Shown here in pieces: positions 12,111-25,065 of a stretch of 64,000 bases of DNA. Where the stretch lies: NCBI GenBank assembly GCA_039707655.1, contig CM077672.1:454996390-455060389 (forward strand), written 5' to 3'. This stretch comes from Elymus sibiricus. Lineage: Eukaryota > Streptophyta > Magnoliopsida > Poales > Poaceae. Below the pieces are notes generated by a model, which was not told where the DNA came from, made no database searches, and was given only the letters and a program-made list of their open reading frames with translations. Within the stretch, counting starts at the first letter, position 1. Every line of letters starts with the position of its first letter. The translations under genes were made by a program, and so were the position numbers.

Positions 12111-12758
12111 GCAGTGGGCTATAAGTGCACAATAGTGCCTTTTTTTTTATTCTTTTCTGTCTAATTTTTAACTACTGTTTTCTATTTATTTAAAATAGCA
12201 AATGAATTTTGTTTGAGTTGAAACTTGGCACATAAATCCAGTACAACATTGTGAAGCTGCACAAAAAGATTCAGGGCAGTTGGAAACTTTTAAACATTTT
12301 TAGAATTTGAAAAGGTCAAGTATTTTGCTACTGATCCACTTAAATAATTCCCAGGGGCATTTTGGGAATTTTAGGTGATGTTGTTTTCCTTAACATAATT
12401 ACTTATGGATTATTTATAAAACTATAAACTATTTTGTTTTTATGTTTGAAGAAATAATAATTTGTCTTGCATTTGAATTTGAATTTGACTTGGATTTTTA
12501 TCAAGTGGCAATTTGGCTTAGTAAAACATGATGACATTGCATCATTAGTGTGAGATCACTGTAGCTTGACACTAGGGGTGTTACACATGTAGACCTTAAG
12601 TTTGATAAAAGTAAACATGTATTCTTGTCCTGTAGAAAAATTACAAATTCAATGAATAAAATATTGGTATTCTACTCATTAATATTTTGTCCTTTTTACA
12701 CAAATTAGCATATTTTCTCACACAAGATGGTGCCTTAACGAGTGGTAGGTGCTAAATA

Positions 12759-13328
12759 GGTAAACCCTATATGACGCTCGCTGCGTCCCAATGCTGTTGA
12801 AATGCACGGAGCGACCGAGCTGGGCCGGCCCATTTGATGTTTTGAAGAATTATACGCTGGTTCTAGTTTTCGGAATCCGGAACTGGGTTTCTTCTTCCTT
12901 GGTTTTTCTGGTTTCTTTGTGTTTTTTTCCTTTTTATCATTTTCTTTACCTTTTTTTTTCATTTTTATATTTTCTTCTTGTCCCTTTTTTCTTCCATAAT
13001 TTCACAAATTTTGAAAAATATCCAACAATTGTTCAGAGTTTCAAAAATTACTTTTTTTCAAAATTTGGAAATTGTTCATCATTTTCAGGAAATGTTTGAA
13101 AACCAAAAATATGTTTGGAATTTCAAAATTTATTCGTATTTTTCAAAAAATTCAAAAATGTTCGTATTTTCAAAAGATGTAGCCGTTTTCAAAACATGTT
13201 CACTAAATTTAAAAATGTTCACGTCTTCCAAATAATGTTCACTTTTTTTGAAAGAAAATTCAAATTTTCGAACCGCCACTGTGCGTCACGCTGCTATTGG
13301 ACGCAATGAGCGTCCAATAGGAGCTGCC
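12759..13328. mobile_element. Short Mutator-type (MULE-derived) non-autonomous element
   Basis: A perfect 9-bp duplication TGCTAAATA flanks the element (12750-12758 and 13329-13337), the size typical of Mutator insertions. The ends are inverted repeats of about 34 bp: the left end reads GGTAAACCCTATATGACGCT and the complement of the right end GGCAGCTCCTATTGGACGCT, both continuing with CGNTGCGTCC. The interior is AT-rich with repeated TTCAAAA/ATGTTC motifs and contains no transposase. Confidence 0.8.
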
Positions 13329-13337
13329 TGCTAAATA

Positions 13338-13937
13338 TATAGACATGTTGATCATCTCGGTAGAGTAAGATCGATCATCTGGGTCAGGCAGACGAGCGAC
13401 ACAGGTTGTTTGATTTGATCAGTTTTCTTCTAACTTGATTTATGTACTCTTTGGATATTAAGCACAAAGAGGCAAACATGCCGTGGGAATGATGCTCCTA
13501 CTTTTTGATCATGTACTTGCATAATTTTTAGTTTTCTATTTTCTTTTGCTCGGGACTTTTATCTCACATCAATAACATGTACAACGAATGCTCGGTCATA
13601 GGTGATACATTGTTACAACTTTATTTCACGCGAGAGATTAATGAAAATCTTCTTCTCTAGAAATCACTGTGGGGAGAGTGGATAATACATGTGCCGGCAA
13701 AGTTATTTTGGAGTCTGGTGACAACTTAGGCCAAAATAGTTTGGAAAAATGTTTGTAAATAAAAAAATGATGCTTAGCCATAAAAATTCTACTTACTAAA
13801 AATAACTGCCTACTACTGCTTCCCTCGGCCATTCTTCCTTGGAATTTTTGGTTTCACCTTCAACACCCCATCCCTCTTGCCAATACCCACCAACCATCCT
13901 TCCTACCAGACATTCTACAAACACAACTACCAACCCT
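13338..13937. other. Unclassified interval
   Basis: Moderately AT-rich sequence without recognisable ends, coding homology or repeats. The right part (from about 13840) may already belong to the LINE fragment that follows. Confidence 0.5.
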
Positions 13938-14761
13938 ACATAAAATAGCTTTTGTCGTCACAAACAATGGCAAAACTACCTACTTCTCGCATGACACATG
14001 GATACACCACAAACCACTAGCCACCACCATGCCTAGCTTATACTCCCAATCCTCCCATACCCTTACCCTAACCCCCATACAACCATGTAGAATGGAGTAC
14101 AATTGAACTTTTGAAATCACCTAACTTTTGTCATCTCGGAGAACTACATGCTTTGTCTTTGATGTTGCAAGATTTCCAGCTAAATCATGATCCCGATGAA
14201 AGATCTCTCAACCAAAGTGTTGCTTTCTCACCCAAGGTGTCTTACGATCTTCTCATGCATAAAGGCGTCGATGCTGGTCATGTTGACCTCATTTGGTCAA
14301 GCAGGGCTATGAATCGGGTCAAGATCTTTGATGGGCTTCTTTTCTGTGGGCATCTAAATACCAAGGCCAATCTCTACTACAAGCACATTGCAGGGTATGC
14401 CACATGCCCCTGGTTCTTGTTTGTCTCCAAGGACGCTGACCACCTCCTCATTGGTAGTCCAAACTCTGTGTGGATTTTGACACAACTCTACATCACCCCT
14501 ACTTCTTGTTTTCAGGACTTGTGGACAGCCACCATCTCGACGCACCTCGATGCCTCTATTTGGCCAGAAATTCTACTTTCCATTCTATGGACGATCCAGG
14601 ACTCAAGAAGTGTGGTGAGTTCTAGGGACTTAGGTAGTTCCTCCTCTACTAAAATTAGGAATATTTATAATGACCTAGACCTCTGGGTGCATCGGTTCAA
14701 TGATCAAATTGATAGGGTTACCGCATCCTCGTGGAGGGATTACCTAATTTTACGCTTGTAG
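13938..14761 (+). pseudogene. LINE ORF2 C-terminal fragment (post-RT region and zf-RVT domain)
   Basis: Two frames together resemble the end of a plant LINE ORF2. About 13938-14096 gives NNGKTTYFSHDTWIHHKPLA, the linker usually found after the reverse transcriptase. After a stop and frameshift, 14111-14761 gives a frame containing LIWSSRAMNRVKIFDGLLF and LNTKANLYYKHIAGYATCPW, then DADHLLIGSPNSV, the layout of the zf-RVT domain. Zinc-ligand positions are lost (for example Ser where the second Cys pair is expected), so it is non-functional. The reverse transcriptase and endonuclease are absent, as in a 5'-truncated or eroded copy. I could not identify a poly(A) tail or target duplication. Many LINE copies in cereals look like this. 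Confidence 0.75.
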
Positions 14762-17667
14762 TCATCTGGTTAAAATTCTCAACCTCAAGTGGTTACTTTG
14801 GGTCAATATTTAGGTGAGGACCCTTTCCCCCCAGGTGATTCCTCAAACAAAAAATAGCATGATTGCTCACCCTTTTTTTTGTTCTAGACTATATTCACCG
14901 TCGTCGGCTCTTTTTCAACAAAGAAGCTAGCAACTTGCGAATTTGGCCATGAGCCTAGTGTGCTACACTTTTAGTTTAGCCCAGCGAAGCTTTCTGGAAT
15001 TGTTATCACTGATGTTTTTGCATGTACCGGCGAAAGAAATTGTGACTGCTTCAAACTCAAGGGGTGACAGAAAAAACAATTGTTTTGGAAGTGGTCGACT
15101 GATAATCTTCATTCATCCATTTACGCCCGGAGACAGGCATGATCCAGATCGGAGTATGTCCCCGAGCACATGGCGGCACTCTCCTTGCCGGAGTCGATCT
15201 GTTTATTGTCTTTGCCGATAGCATAGTCAAAGCCTAAACTTGTTCCTGTTGTGTTCTCTCGCGATGATGCTCTGAAGAAACTAGATTGACTTAAAAGAGA
15301 AGAATATCCTCGGATCTGCATAATGCACACAACCATATTTATTTTGCAAAGTCTTAGTTCAGGAAGAAAAATGGAAGGAACTCATCGATATTGTAGCTTC
15401 GACCAAGACATAACATGATTACATTGTGCAACTTATCATCGCAAGTCAAGTATGAAAAGTGCAACTTAAGTTCGAAGGAACTTTGTTGAGCGAGATGTGA
15501 TCGTAGTTTAGGTTTTCTAAAAGACACCTAGTTTGTTATGTGTAGCCCTATGCAGCAGTGTGTCACTATATAGTCGAGGTGTTACGGGATAGAAGGGGGA
15601 GGAGGATGTCGGTGGAGCCGTGGAGGCAGAGTAGAGGAGAGAGGGCTGACTTGTGGTGCCAACATGCCATGTCAGCATATATTCCACATGGCAACCACGT
15701 AATCCCCGACATGTGGGCCTGAATGCCAGGTTCCATATAAATGAGCAAAGCCAGAGATTTGCGTTTTCTGTTGATCTTTAGACTGTTTATAAGTAAGTAA
15801 CCTTTGCCAAAAAAAAAAGGTAAGTTGTCTGGATATTTTGTTGTGTTCCAGTCACCTTTTTGTGTCCTTAATTGACAACAAGCCGACTAAGTATGCATAA
15901 TATAAGGCTAGAAACACCGGGGCCCGCCATGCACCATGCATGGAAGGCGCTGCACGTTGCTTCTTGGAGCTGATTGTGATTCCTCCCCATCAAATACCAA
16001 AATCCATCGCAACACTATTGCAGGTCATCTACTCTGCGAACCTTGGGTGGGGTCATGCGGCGGAGACCTTGACCCAAACCATGCACTTTATTGTGTCTAG
16101 ATCTGACACCAACTACGAACATTGTCTAAGGAGACTACCAGATCCTCCGGCCTTCCACAGAAGCCATATTCTAGACTAGCATTTGCCCAAAAAAGCAATC
16201 TTTCAGCAAACGCAGATGTTGTCACTATGGGCAACACCCGCAATCCAACCTTTTTTTTGCAGATTCCATCCTTGGATTCCCAATGGTGAGGAAGCATGCA
16301 CAATTGCAGTGGCGGCAAATTTGGACGACAAGATTCCTAGGTGAGGTCGTCGCCACCGCCTGGAACCTTAGTATTGTCATGAGGACCTCCCGATTGACGA
16401 GAAGATCTTGTCGCCAACTCAGTGGCCCCTCGACTCTACGGTAGATGGCGGGGATGTAGCTACAAGGCTACAACATATAAAATTCTACACAACATCGCAT
16501 CTGCAACCCAAGCGGTGTAACACCGGATGACCTAGTCCTACCCATACTTGAATGCCTTATGTGAGGAATTAATGTTTCCCCTCCCACCAACATCTAACGA
16601 CAAACTGAGGAGCGGACGGTGGAAGTTCCTCTGCTTGCGAGAAAGAAGTCATAGGTGGGACCGAAGATCCTAAACCTACGCGGAGGAAGCGGTACCAATG
16701 GTGTTGGTAGCACTATATATCTTCTCCACAAGCCATAAAACACTAGATATGCTTGTTTAGAAAATAAACAACTTCAACTTAAAAAACAACCTTATCAATT
16801 TGCTTGGCACTTTTTGTCTTTGATTGAAGAGAAAAAAAAACAACCTTATATATATTCGTTAATAAATATAGGGAGCACCTAGAACTCATCTAGATGAGAT
16901 ATAGTTTGGTCTCATTCACCTCACATCAGCTTTTTTTTAAGAATCATTCACCTCACATCAGCTGACATCATCTTCGTTGTTGTAGACCAATTTCGTTGTG
17001 TAGGTCAGGCCCGGAGTTGCTTCTTGTTCCCATGGGCCAATTGGCTAGTTATCTTTGTTGTTTTCCAGTTTGCTGATGAGCTTTCGTCTAAAATTGAGCT
17101 TCGGCTAGATAAGTGGCTGTTAGCTGACTTCAGGGCAGTTTTATGGATCAAACGCTAATGGGATTGAATGGCCAGCTCAACTAAAAGATCGTGAACGTGT
17201 GCTAGCGAGCCGTAGCACCAAGCACTCGCAGTCACCCCTAAAATAACCAAGCCCTGACAGGATGTGCGTTGTTCTAAACAAAACATAGCTAGGCTGTACG
17301 TTCTAAAATAAAGACATGGCGGAAAAAAAGCACTAAAAAACAAAAGTTAGCGGATCGCTTCATAGCTTGCAAGAGTTAAATTCGCTGTACTATATGATAC
17401 AAATTTTAAAAATGAAAAATGTTTACAATTTTTTCTTTTCAAAAAGACAAAAGGCAGCTACAGTCGTTGTAGTATGATACAAATAAAAAAATCATAGTAT
17501 TCAAACGAAATGTTCATGAATTTTAAAAAGAGCAAATTAAAAAAATGAATTTTTAAAATCATGAGTTTCAAAACTTCTCGATTTTGAGAAAAGTTCATGA
17601 TTTTTATAAAATAAAACAAAAAAGGAAATGAAAAAAATCATTAGCATTTTTAAAGAAACAATAAAAT
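14762..17667. other. About 2.9 kb with nothing recognised
   Basis: Mixed-composition sequence without recognisable coding homology. Short open frames (for example 15940-16179 on the plus strand) show no family I know. At 16914-16966 a short direct duplication of ATTCACCTCACATCAGCT occurs. Bases 17390-17660 are AT-rich with repeated TTTTAAAAATGA-like motifs and could be the outer part of the foldback element that follows, but its border cannot be fixed. Confidence 0.4.
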
Positions 17668-17998
17668 TGTGGACATGCAACTGGCTGATGACCCTCCCGT
17701 CCTTTTCGCTATGAGTTGCAGTCACGTTGGGGGCATGCAGTTACATCCGGGTTACAACACTTCTAGTTGCAAGTCTAGTGGTGAACAAATACAATGCCGA
17801 CAGCCCCCGTAACGGGCCGGTAGCAGTCGCGTTTGGGATCATGCAGTTGCAGTATGTTACAGCGCTTGCAGTTGCAAGTCTAGTTGCGGACATGCAACTG
17901 GTCGGTAACCCACCTCCCCCTTCTACCGCAAGTTGCAGTCGCGTTGGGGGTCATGCAATTGCAAGTCTAGTGGTGAACAAATACCATTCGCCAACAAC
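17668..17998. repeat. 107-bp tandem repeat, outer left arm (interrupted at E2's insertion)
   Basis: Complementary orientation of the right-arm array: repeated GTTGCAGTCGCGTTGGGG and GTTGCAAGTCTAGT blocks (for example near 17766, 17871 and 17960). The array resumes at 46990 after E2 and its ACAAC duplication. Confidence 0.8.
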
Positions 17999-18737
17999 TG
18001 CTACTTGTAGTCTGCGTTGGTATTTCCCCGAATAGGAGAGGATGATGCAGTACAGTAGAGATAAGTATTTCCCTCAGTTAAGAACCAAGCTTATCAATCC
18101 AGTAGGAGAATCAAGCAAAATTCCGTTAAGCACACCTGCACACACAAGAGCAAACGCTTGCACCCAACGCAAATAAGAGGGTTGTCAATCCTCTTAGCGG
18201 TTATTTGCAAGGATTAAATCTTATCGAGGTAAATAAATAAACTAAAATACTAATTAAAATAAAAGTAAATAAATTGCAGCAAGGTATTTTTAGGTTTTTT
18301 ATATGATAAAGGTAGACCCGGGGGCCATAGTTTTCACTAGAGGCTTCTCTCTCGAGCACAGAAACATACAGTGGGTAAACAAATTACTGTTGGACAATTG
18401 ATAGAAACGCAAATAATTATGACGGATTCATGCCCCCCCGGGGCGTGCCCTGTTGCCTTGTGAAGCCTCCGTGATCGAGGCTTCTGGCCTCCTCCCGAAG
18501 CTTCCAAGGTTTCTTTTGTCCAAAAAAAATCTCCAAAAAGTTTCGTGGCATTTGGACTTCATTTGGTACTGTTTCTCTGAACAGCCAAAAACAAGCAGAA
18601 AACAGCAACTGGCACTGCGCACTAGGTTAATAGGTTAGTCCCAAAAAATGATATATAATTGCATATAAAAACATCCTAGATTGATACTATAATAGCATGG
18701 AACAATAAAAAATTATAGATACGTTGGAGACGTATCA
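17999..18737 (-). repeat. E2 3' LTR, internally deleted
   Basis: Starts (plus-strand view) TGCTACTTGTAGTCTGCG and ends GTTGGAGACGTATCA. About 800 bp present in the 5' copy are missing at about 18432, where the GACGGATTCATG stretch runs directly into the GC-rich hairpin's second half. An AAGCTTGGGGATGCT polypurine tract (minus strand) abuts at 18738-18752. Confidence 0.9.
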
Positions 18738-19834
18738 AGCATCCCCAAGCTTAATTCCTGCTCGTCCTCGAGTAGGTAAATGATAAAAACAGAATTTTTG
18801 ATGTGGAATGCTACCTATAATGTTTCATCATGTAATCTTTCTCTTACGGTATGAATAATAAGATCCAAATGATTCAAAGCAATAGTCTATAATTTGATAT
18901 AAAGACATCAATACTCAGGCATACTAATAAACAATCATGTCTTTCAAAATAAAAATGCTAAAAACTGTTATCCCTACAAAATCATATAATCCTGTCATGC
19001 TCCATTTTCTTCACACAAAGTATTTATCATGCACTACCCCGATGACAAGCCGAGCAATTGGTTCATACTTTTTAACGCGCTTCAGCTTTTTCAACTCCCA
19101 CTCAAAACATGAGCGCAAGCCATGGATATAGCACTATGGGTGGAATAGAGTATGGTGGTAGAGATAAATAGGAGAAGTCAAAAAAATGGAGAAAGTCTCA
19201 CATCAACGAGGCTAATCAACGGGCTATGGAGATGCCCATCAATTGATGTCAATGCGAGGAGTAGGGATTGCCATGCAACGGATGCACTAAGAGCTATAAG
19301 TGTATGAAATCTCAACATGAAAACTAAGTGGGTGTGCATCCAACTTGCTTGCTCATGAAGACCTCAGGCATTTGAGGAAGCCCGTCATCGGAATATACAA
19401 GCCAAGTTCTATAATGAAAAATTCCCACTAGTATATGAAAGTGACAAAATAGGAGACTCTCTATATGAAAAACATGGTGCTACTCTGAAGCACAAGTGTG
19501 GAAAAGGATAGTAACATTGCCCCTTCTCTCTTTTTTTCTCTTTTTTTAATGGCTCTTTTTTGCCCTCTTTTTTTTCTCTTTTTCTCTCCTTTTTTTAGAA
19601 CGACCTCATGAACCTCATCCGCACTTTTTCGAGGACTCATTAGTCTCCATCATTCTTACCTCACTAGGATAATGCTCTAATAATGATGATCATCACACCT
19701 CTATTTACTTAAAACTCAACATTACAACTCGATACTAGAACAAAATATGACTCTATATGAATGCCTCTGGCAGTGTACCAGGATGTGCAATGATGCTAGC
19801 GTAACATGTATAGCAATGATGAACGGTGGCTGAG
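18738..19834 (-). other. E2 internal non-coding region next to the 3' LTR
   Basis: Begins with the complement of the polypurine tract (AGCATCCCCAAGCTTAATTC) and continues as AT-rich sequence with T/C-rich runs (19525-19595). No coding homology. E1 inserted at its end, duplicating CTGAG (19830-19834 and 26852-26856). Confidence 0.8.
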
Positions 19835-21394
19835 TGCTACTTGTGAGCTGCGTTGGTAATTCCCTGAAGAGGAAGGGAGATCCAGTACAATAGAGATAAG
19901 TATTTCCATCAGTTATGAAACCAAGGTTATCAATCCAGTAGGAGAATCACGCAACACCTCGTTAGCAGCACCTGCACACAAAACAACAAATCCTTGCACC
20001 CAACGCAAATAATGGGTTGCCAATCCCTCGGCGGTAAGTTGCAAGATTAAATTGTATGTGATAGATAGATAGATTGAAACAAAAATACAAAATAAAATAA
20101 ATAAAAGAAAAGTGCAGCAAATATTTTTAGGGTTTTAGTATATGATTTAGATAGACCCGAGGGCCATAGTTGTCACTAGAGGCTTCTCTCAAGAAAATAG
20201 CATACGGTGGGTAAACAAATTACTGTTGGGCAATTGATAGAAAAGCAAATAATCATGACGACATCCAAGGCAATGATCATGTATATAGGCATCATGTCCG
20301 AGACAAGTAGACCGACTCCTCCCTCTACTATTATTACTCCACACATCGACCGCTATCCAGCATGCATCTAGTGTATTAACTCCATAGAGAACGGAGTAAC
20401 GCCTTAAGAACAATGACATGATGTAGACAAGATAAACTCACGTATGAATAAACCCCATCTTTTTACCCTTAATAGAAACGATACATACGTGTCATGTCCC
20501 TTTCTGTCACTGGGATTGAGCACCGCAAGATCGAACCCATTACAAAGCACCTCTTCCCATGGCAAGATAAATCAATCTAGTTGGCCAAACCGAATCAATA
20601 GACCGGAGAAGAAATACGAAGCTATAATAATCATGCATAAAAGAGATTAGAGAAGACTCAAATAATATTCATGGATAATCTGATCATAAACTCACAATTC
20701 ATCGGATCCCAACAAACACACCGCAAAAAGTGATTACATCGGATAGAACTCCAAGAACATCGAGGAGAACATTGTATTGAAGATCAAAAAGAGAGAAGAA
20801 GCCATCTAGCTACTAACAATGGACCCGAAGGTATGTGGTAAACTACTCACGCATCATCGGAAGGGCAGCAAGCTTGATGTAGAGCCCCTCCGTGATCGAT
20901 TCCCCCTCCGGTGGAGTGCCGGAAAAGGCCTCCAGATGGGATCTCTCGAGAACAGAAACTTGCGGCGGCGGAAAAAGTATTTCGTGGACTCCCCTGAGGG
21001 TTTCTGATTTTTTGGGAATTTATAGTGGTGGAATTAGGTCAAACGGAGCTGGGGTGGGCCCACGAGGCACCAGGGCACGCCTCCCCCCCTAGGCGCGCCC
21101 TGGTGGCTCGTTGCCACCTCCTCTGGCGTCTGCTCTTCTCCCGAAGCTTCTAGTGTTGTATATGTCCAGAAAAAAATCTCCAAAAAGTTTCGTGGCATTT
21201 GGACTACTTTTTTTTATTGATTTTCTGTAAAACCAAAAACAGGCAGGAAACATCAACTGGCACTTGGCACTAAGTTAATAGGTTAGTCCCATAAAATGAT
21301 ATATAATTGCTGTAAATGCATATAAAAACATCCAAGATTGATAATATAATAGCATGGAACAATCAAAAATTATTGATACATTGGAGACGTATCA
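19835..21394 (-). repeat. E1 3' LTR
   Basis: 1,560 bp, TG...CA ends (minus strand TGATACGTCTCC ... CACAAGTAGCA). Includes a GC-rich hairpin at about 21058-21113 and a TATA-like TATAAATT on the minus strand at about 21018-21025. A GATA microsatellite lies at 20059-20074. Polypurine tract adjoins at 21395-21409. Confidence 0.92.
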
Positions 21395-22721
21395 GCATCC
21401 CCAAGCTTAATTCCTGCTCGTCCTCGAGTACGTAAATGATAAAAACAGAATTTTTGATGTGGAATGCTGCCTATCATATTCATCATATATTCTTTTCTTT
21501 TGTAGTATGGACATTGGACTTGAATGATTCAAAGCAATAGTCTATAGTTTGACATGAAGATATAAATACTCAAGCATGCTAACAAGCAACCATGTCTTTC
21601 AAAATATCAACGCTAAAGAAAGTTATCCCTAGCCTATTATGCTCAATCATTGATCCATTCATGAAACACACTCAAATATTAGCTACATCCAATGCACAAG
21701 TATGACAATAGTGCTCTCTAGTTGGTGCTTTATAAGAGAAGATGGAGACTCAAAAAAATAAAAATTGCATAAAAGTAAATAGATAGGCCCTTCGCAGAGG
21801 GAAGCAGAGATTTGTCAAATGTGCCAGAGCTCAATGCTTAAATTAAAGAGATAAAAATATTTTGAGAGGCATGCTTTTCCTATCAACGAAAACGACCGAG
21901 AATTCCCAATATCTTCCATGCTAGACAGATCATTGGCGGTTCCCAAACAGAAAGTAAAGTTTATTTCCTTTCCACCATTCTTTCACAATCCATGGCTAGC
22001 CATATCCATGGGTGCCCTCCATGCCATCACTTTCCAAGGAATTTTTTTGTTATTAATTTTTCGATTTCATTGTGGGACTGGGCATCCCTATTACCAGCCA
22101 CTCTCTCGTGCAATGACAAGTGAATAAACACTCATCGTGAGAATAACACACCTAGCATGGAAAATATTGGCCACCTCCTGCCGCTTCATGAGCGGTACGG
22201 GCACACAAAATGGAAAATTATTTTGAAAATTAGAGTTGGCACATGCAAATTTACTTGGAACGGCATGGAAATACCGCATATAGGTAGATATAGTGGACTC
22301 ATTTGGCACAACTTGGGTTTAAGGAGTTTGGATGCACAAGCAGTATTTCCGCTTAGTACAAATGAAGGCTAGCAAAAAATTGAGAAGCAACCAACCAAAA
22401 AACGAAAACGGTCATAAACATGCATTGAACATAACTAACACCGAATAATGCACCATAAGTAGGATATAATTTCGTTGCATAACTATTGACTTAACGTGCA
22501 TGCATAGGGAATCACAAACCTTAACACTAATATTCTTACTAAATCACAATTACTCACTAACATGACTCACATATTATCATTTCCATATCGCAAAACTATT
22601 GCAAGGAATCACACTTATCATATTCAATGTTCTATAGGAAAGTTTTTATTATACCCCTCTTGAATATTCATCACTTTGGGACCAAATTCATATCTTGTGC
22701 AAATTACCGTTACTTTCATCA
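21395..22721 (-). other. E1 3' non-coding region, polypurine tract side
   Basis: Starts with the complement of AAGCTTGGGGATGC (polypurine tract for plus-strand priming). Otherwise AT-rich, without coding homology; nearly identical to E3 at 42113-43438. Confidence 0.8.
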
Positions 22722-22941
22722 ACTCTCAAACAGATTTAAGTGAAGCATGAGAGTGCAAATATTTCTTCAAAATTTTAATTTTATCAACTCTCAAAATAAT
22801 ATAAGTGAAGCATGAGAGTTTATTTCTTCAAAATTTTAATCTTGTCAGCTCTCAAAATAATATAAGTGAAGCATGAGAGTTTATTTCTTCAAAATATAGC
22901 CACCGCCGTGCTAAAAAAGATTTAAGTGAAGCACTAGAGCA
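22722..22941. repeat. Hairpin array in the E1 3' non-coding region
   Basis: Four 33-base units at 22722-22754, 22787-22819, 22848-22880 and 22909-22941 (spacing 65, 61, 61). Units 1 and 2 have perfect 7-bp stems (ACTCTCA/TGAGAGT), unit 3 allows one G-T pair, unit 4 has two mismatches. Every loop is 19 bases with the core TTAAGTGAAGCA or ATAAGTGAAGCA. Confidence 0.75.
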
Positions 22942-23914
22942 ACTGCCTAGCTCAAAAAATTTAAGTGAAGCACATAGAGTATTCTAACAAATTATGATGA
23001 ACATGTGGCTCTCTCAAAATAGGTGTGTTCAGCAAGGATGATTGTGACAAACTAAAAAGCAAACAAAGCAAAGACTCATATAATACACGACGCTCCAAGC
23101 AAAACACATATCATGTGACGAATAAAAATATAGCTCCAAGTAAAATTACCGATGGTTGGTAGAAGAAAGAGGGGATGCCTTCCGGGGCATCCCCAAGCTT
23201 AGACGCTTGAGTCTTCCTTGAATATTACCTTGGGGTGCCATGGGCATCCCCAAGCTTAGGCTCTTGCCACTCCTTATTCCTTCATCCATCGTGATCTCAC
23301 CCAGAACTTGAAAAATTCAATCACACAAAACTCAACAAAACCTTCGTGAGATCCGTTAGTATAACAAAATAAATCACTACTTTAAGTACTGTTGCAAACC
23401 CATTCATATTTTATTTTTGCATTATACCTACTGTATTCTAACTTCTCCATGGCTTTTACCCCCCGATACACTCCATAGTTTCATCAAAACAAGCAAGCAG
23501 TGCATCAAAAACAGAATCTGTCAAAAACAGAACAGTCTGTAGCAATCTATTTAAAAGCCATACTTATGTAACTCCAAAAATTCTGAAAAATTAGAAAACG
23601 TGGGCAATTCATATACCAATACTGTGTAAAAATTTCAGATTTTTCTGACGCTCCAGTACAGAACCAAAATTCCAGCACTGGACGCAAAACTTTCTGTTTT
23701 CCAAACAGCATCAATTATACTATCTTCCAAATCATCCCAAAGGTTTTACTTGGCACAAACACTGATTAAAAACATAAAAACACAATCATAACAGTAGCAT
23801 GAAAGTGAAAACTCACAATAACAGAAACAAATTATAAAAATTTATTTTATTCATTGGGTTGCCTCTCAACAAGCGCTATTGTTTTATGCCCCTAGCTAGG
23901 CATAATGCATAGTT

Positions 23915-25065
23915 TCAAGTGTTGTCATCTTTCAAGTTGATTCCATAAGTGGCCCTCATAATGGATTCATATGGTGCTTTAATTTTCTTCCTAGGGAAAT
24001 GTTCCATACCCTTTTTTAGTGGAAACTGAAATTTTATATTCCCTTCTTTAATATCAATAACGGCACCTATGGTTCGTAAGAACGGTCTACCAAGTATTAT
24101 GGGGCATGAAGGATTACATTCAATGTCAAGTACAATAAAATCAACGGGCACATAGTTCCTATTTGCAAGAATAAGAAAATCATGAATTCTACCCAAAGGC
24201 TTTTTAATAGTAGAATCCGCAAGATGCAAATTAAGAGAACATTCATCTATATTGGTAAAACCTAGCACATCACATAGAGATTTTGGAATTGTGGAAACGC
24301 TAGCACCCAAATCACATAAAGCATTGCACTCATAATTTTTAATTTTAACTTTAATGGTGGGTTCCCATTCATCATATAATTTCTAGGAATTGAAATTTCT
24401 AGTTCTAACTTTTCTTCTAACGCTTTCATCATAGCTTCTACGATGTGTTTAGTAAAAACCATATTTTGCTCGTAAGCGTTGGGTGAATTTAACATGGATT
24501 GTAGCAAAGAAATGCACTCAATCAAAGAACAACTATCATAATTAAAATCTTTGTAATCCAAGAGAGTGGGCACATCGCTATTTGAAGTTTTTACCTCTCC
24601 GAACCCACTTTTAGCAATTTTCTTATCAAGATTTTCACCCTCTGAATTATGGGGACGCTCTTTAGCTAAAGTTGACTCTTCTTCAGTCCCCTTTTCATCA
24701 AGTTTAATTTTGCTAAACAAAGAATCAATAGATGAAACACCAATCATTTTAATATCCTCATCATTACTATGTTCTAATGATTCCGGCTTAGCTGCCATTT
24801 GATTTACTAGCGTAGCTTGCGCATCAGAAATTTTTCCTAGCAAATTTTCAGTAAGAGCAAATTGAGATTGAAGACTAGCAACTTCTTTACTAACATCATC
24901 GAGTTGTTTTGCAATAGCATCCAATAAAGTAGAGTGTTCTTTGAGTTCCTCGGTAAAAAATTTGTTGTGCCCAAACTGCGTAGTCATGTAATCTTTAGTA
25001 TTTCTCTCAATTTCGGACACAATTTTATAATAAGAAGTATCATGATAATTCTCTCGGGGCATCAT
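23915..25065 (-). pseudogene. E1 gag C-terminal part and aspartic protease-like remnant
   Basis: Reading leftward from about 25065 (MMPRENYHDTSYYKIV) there is a coiled-coil-like segment (about 24960-24790: FFTEELKEHSTLLDAIAKQL and onward) typical of the region after the gag core in these Gypsy elements. The gag core itself is missing. Downstream, a second frame ending at 23915 contains CDLGASVSTIPKSL (about 24310-24270), a retroviral-type protease motif (D-x-GAS, in place of DTGA), and GRPFL with an Ile/Val-rich flap region. The two frames overlap by about 50 bases, and the shift near 24375 breaks continuity. No reverse transcriptase follows. It is non-functional or non-autonomous by content. 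Confidence 0.75.

Larger units (their letters stand above)
8376..12585. mobile_element. Solo LTR, 4.2 kb, of a Triticeae LTR retrotransposon (possibly Sukkula-like)
   Basis: It begins TGTGACGCCCC and ends GGGGTGTTACA, giving an imperfect 11-bp inverted repeat with the usual TG...CA ends. The flanks CTTGT (8371-8375) and CATGT (12586-12590) look like a 5-bp target duplication with one change. No primer-binding site, polypurine tract or coding region adjoins either end, which fits a solo LTR left by recombination between two LTRs. The unusual length suggests a long-LTR family such as Sukkula; that name is from memory only. Internal features are a degenerate repeat (9826-10031) and a GC-rich triplet-repeat domain (11010-12110). 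Confidence 0.75.

Noticed and set aside
15940..16179. 79-codon plus-strand frame as a small gene
   Set aside because: No recognisable similarity, no supporting promoter or splice context.
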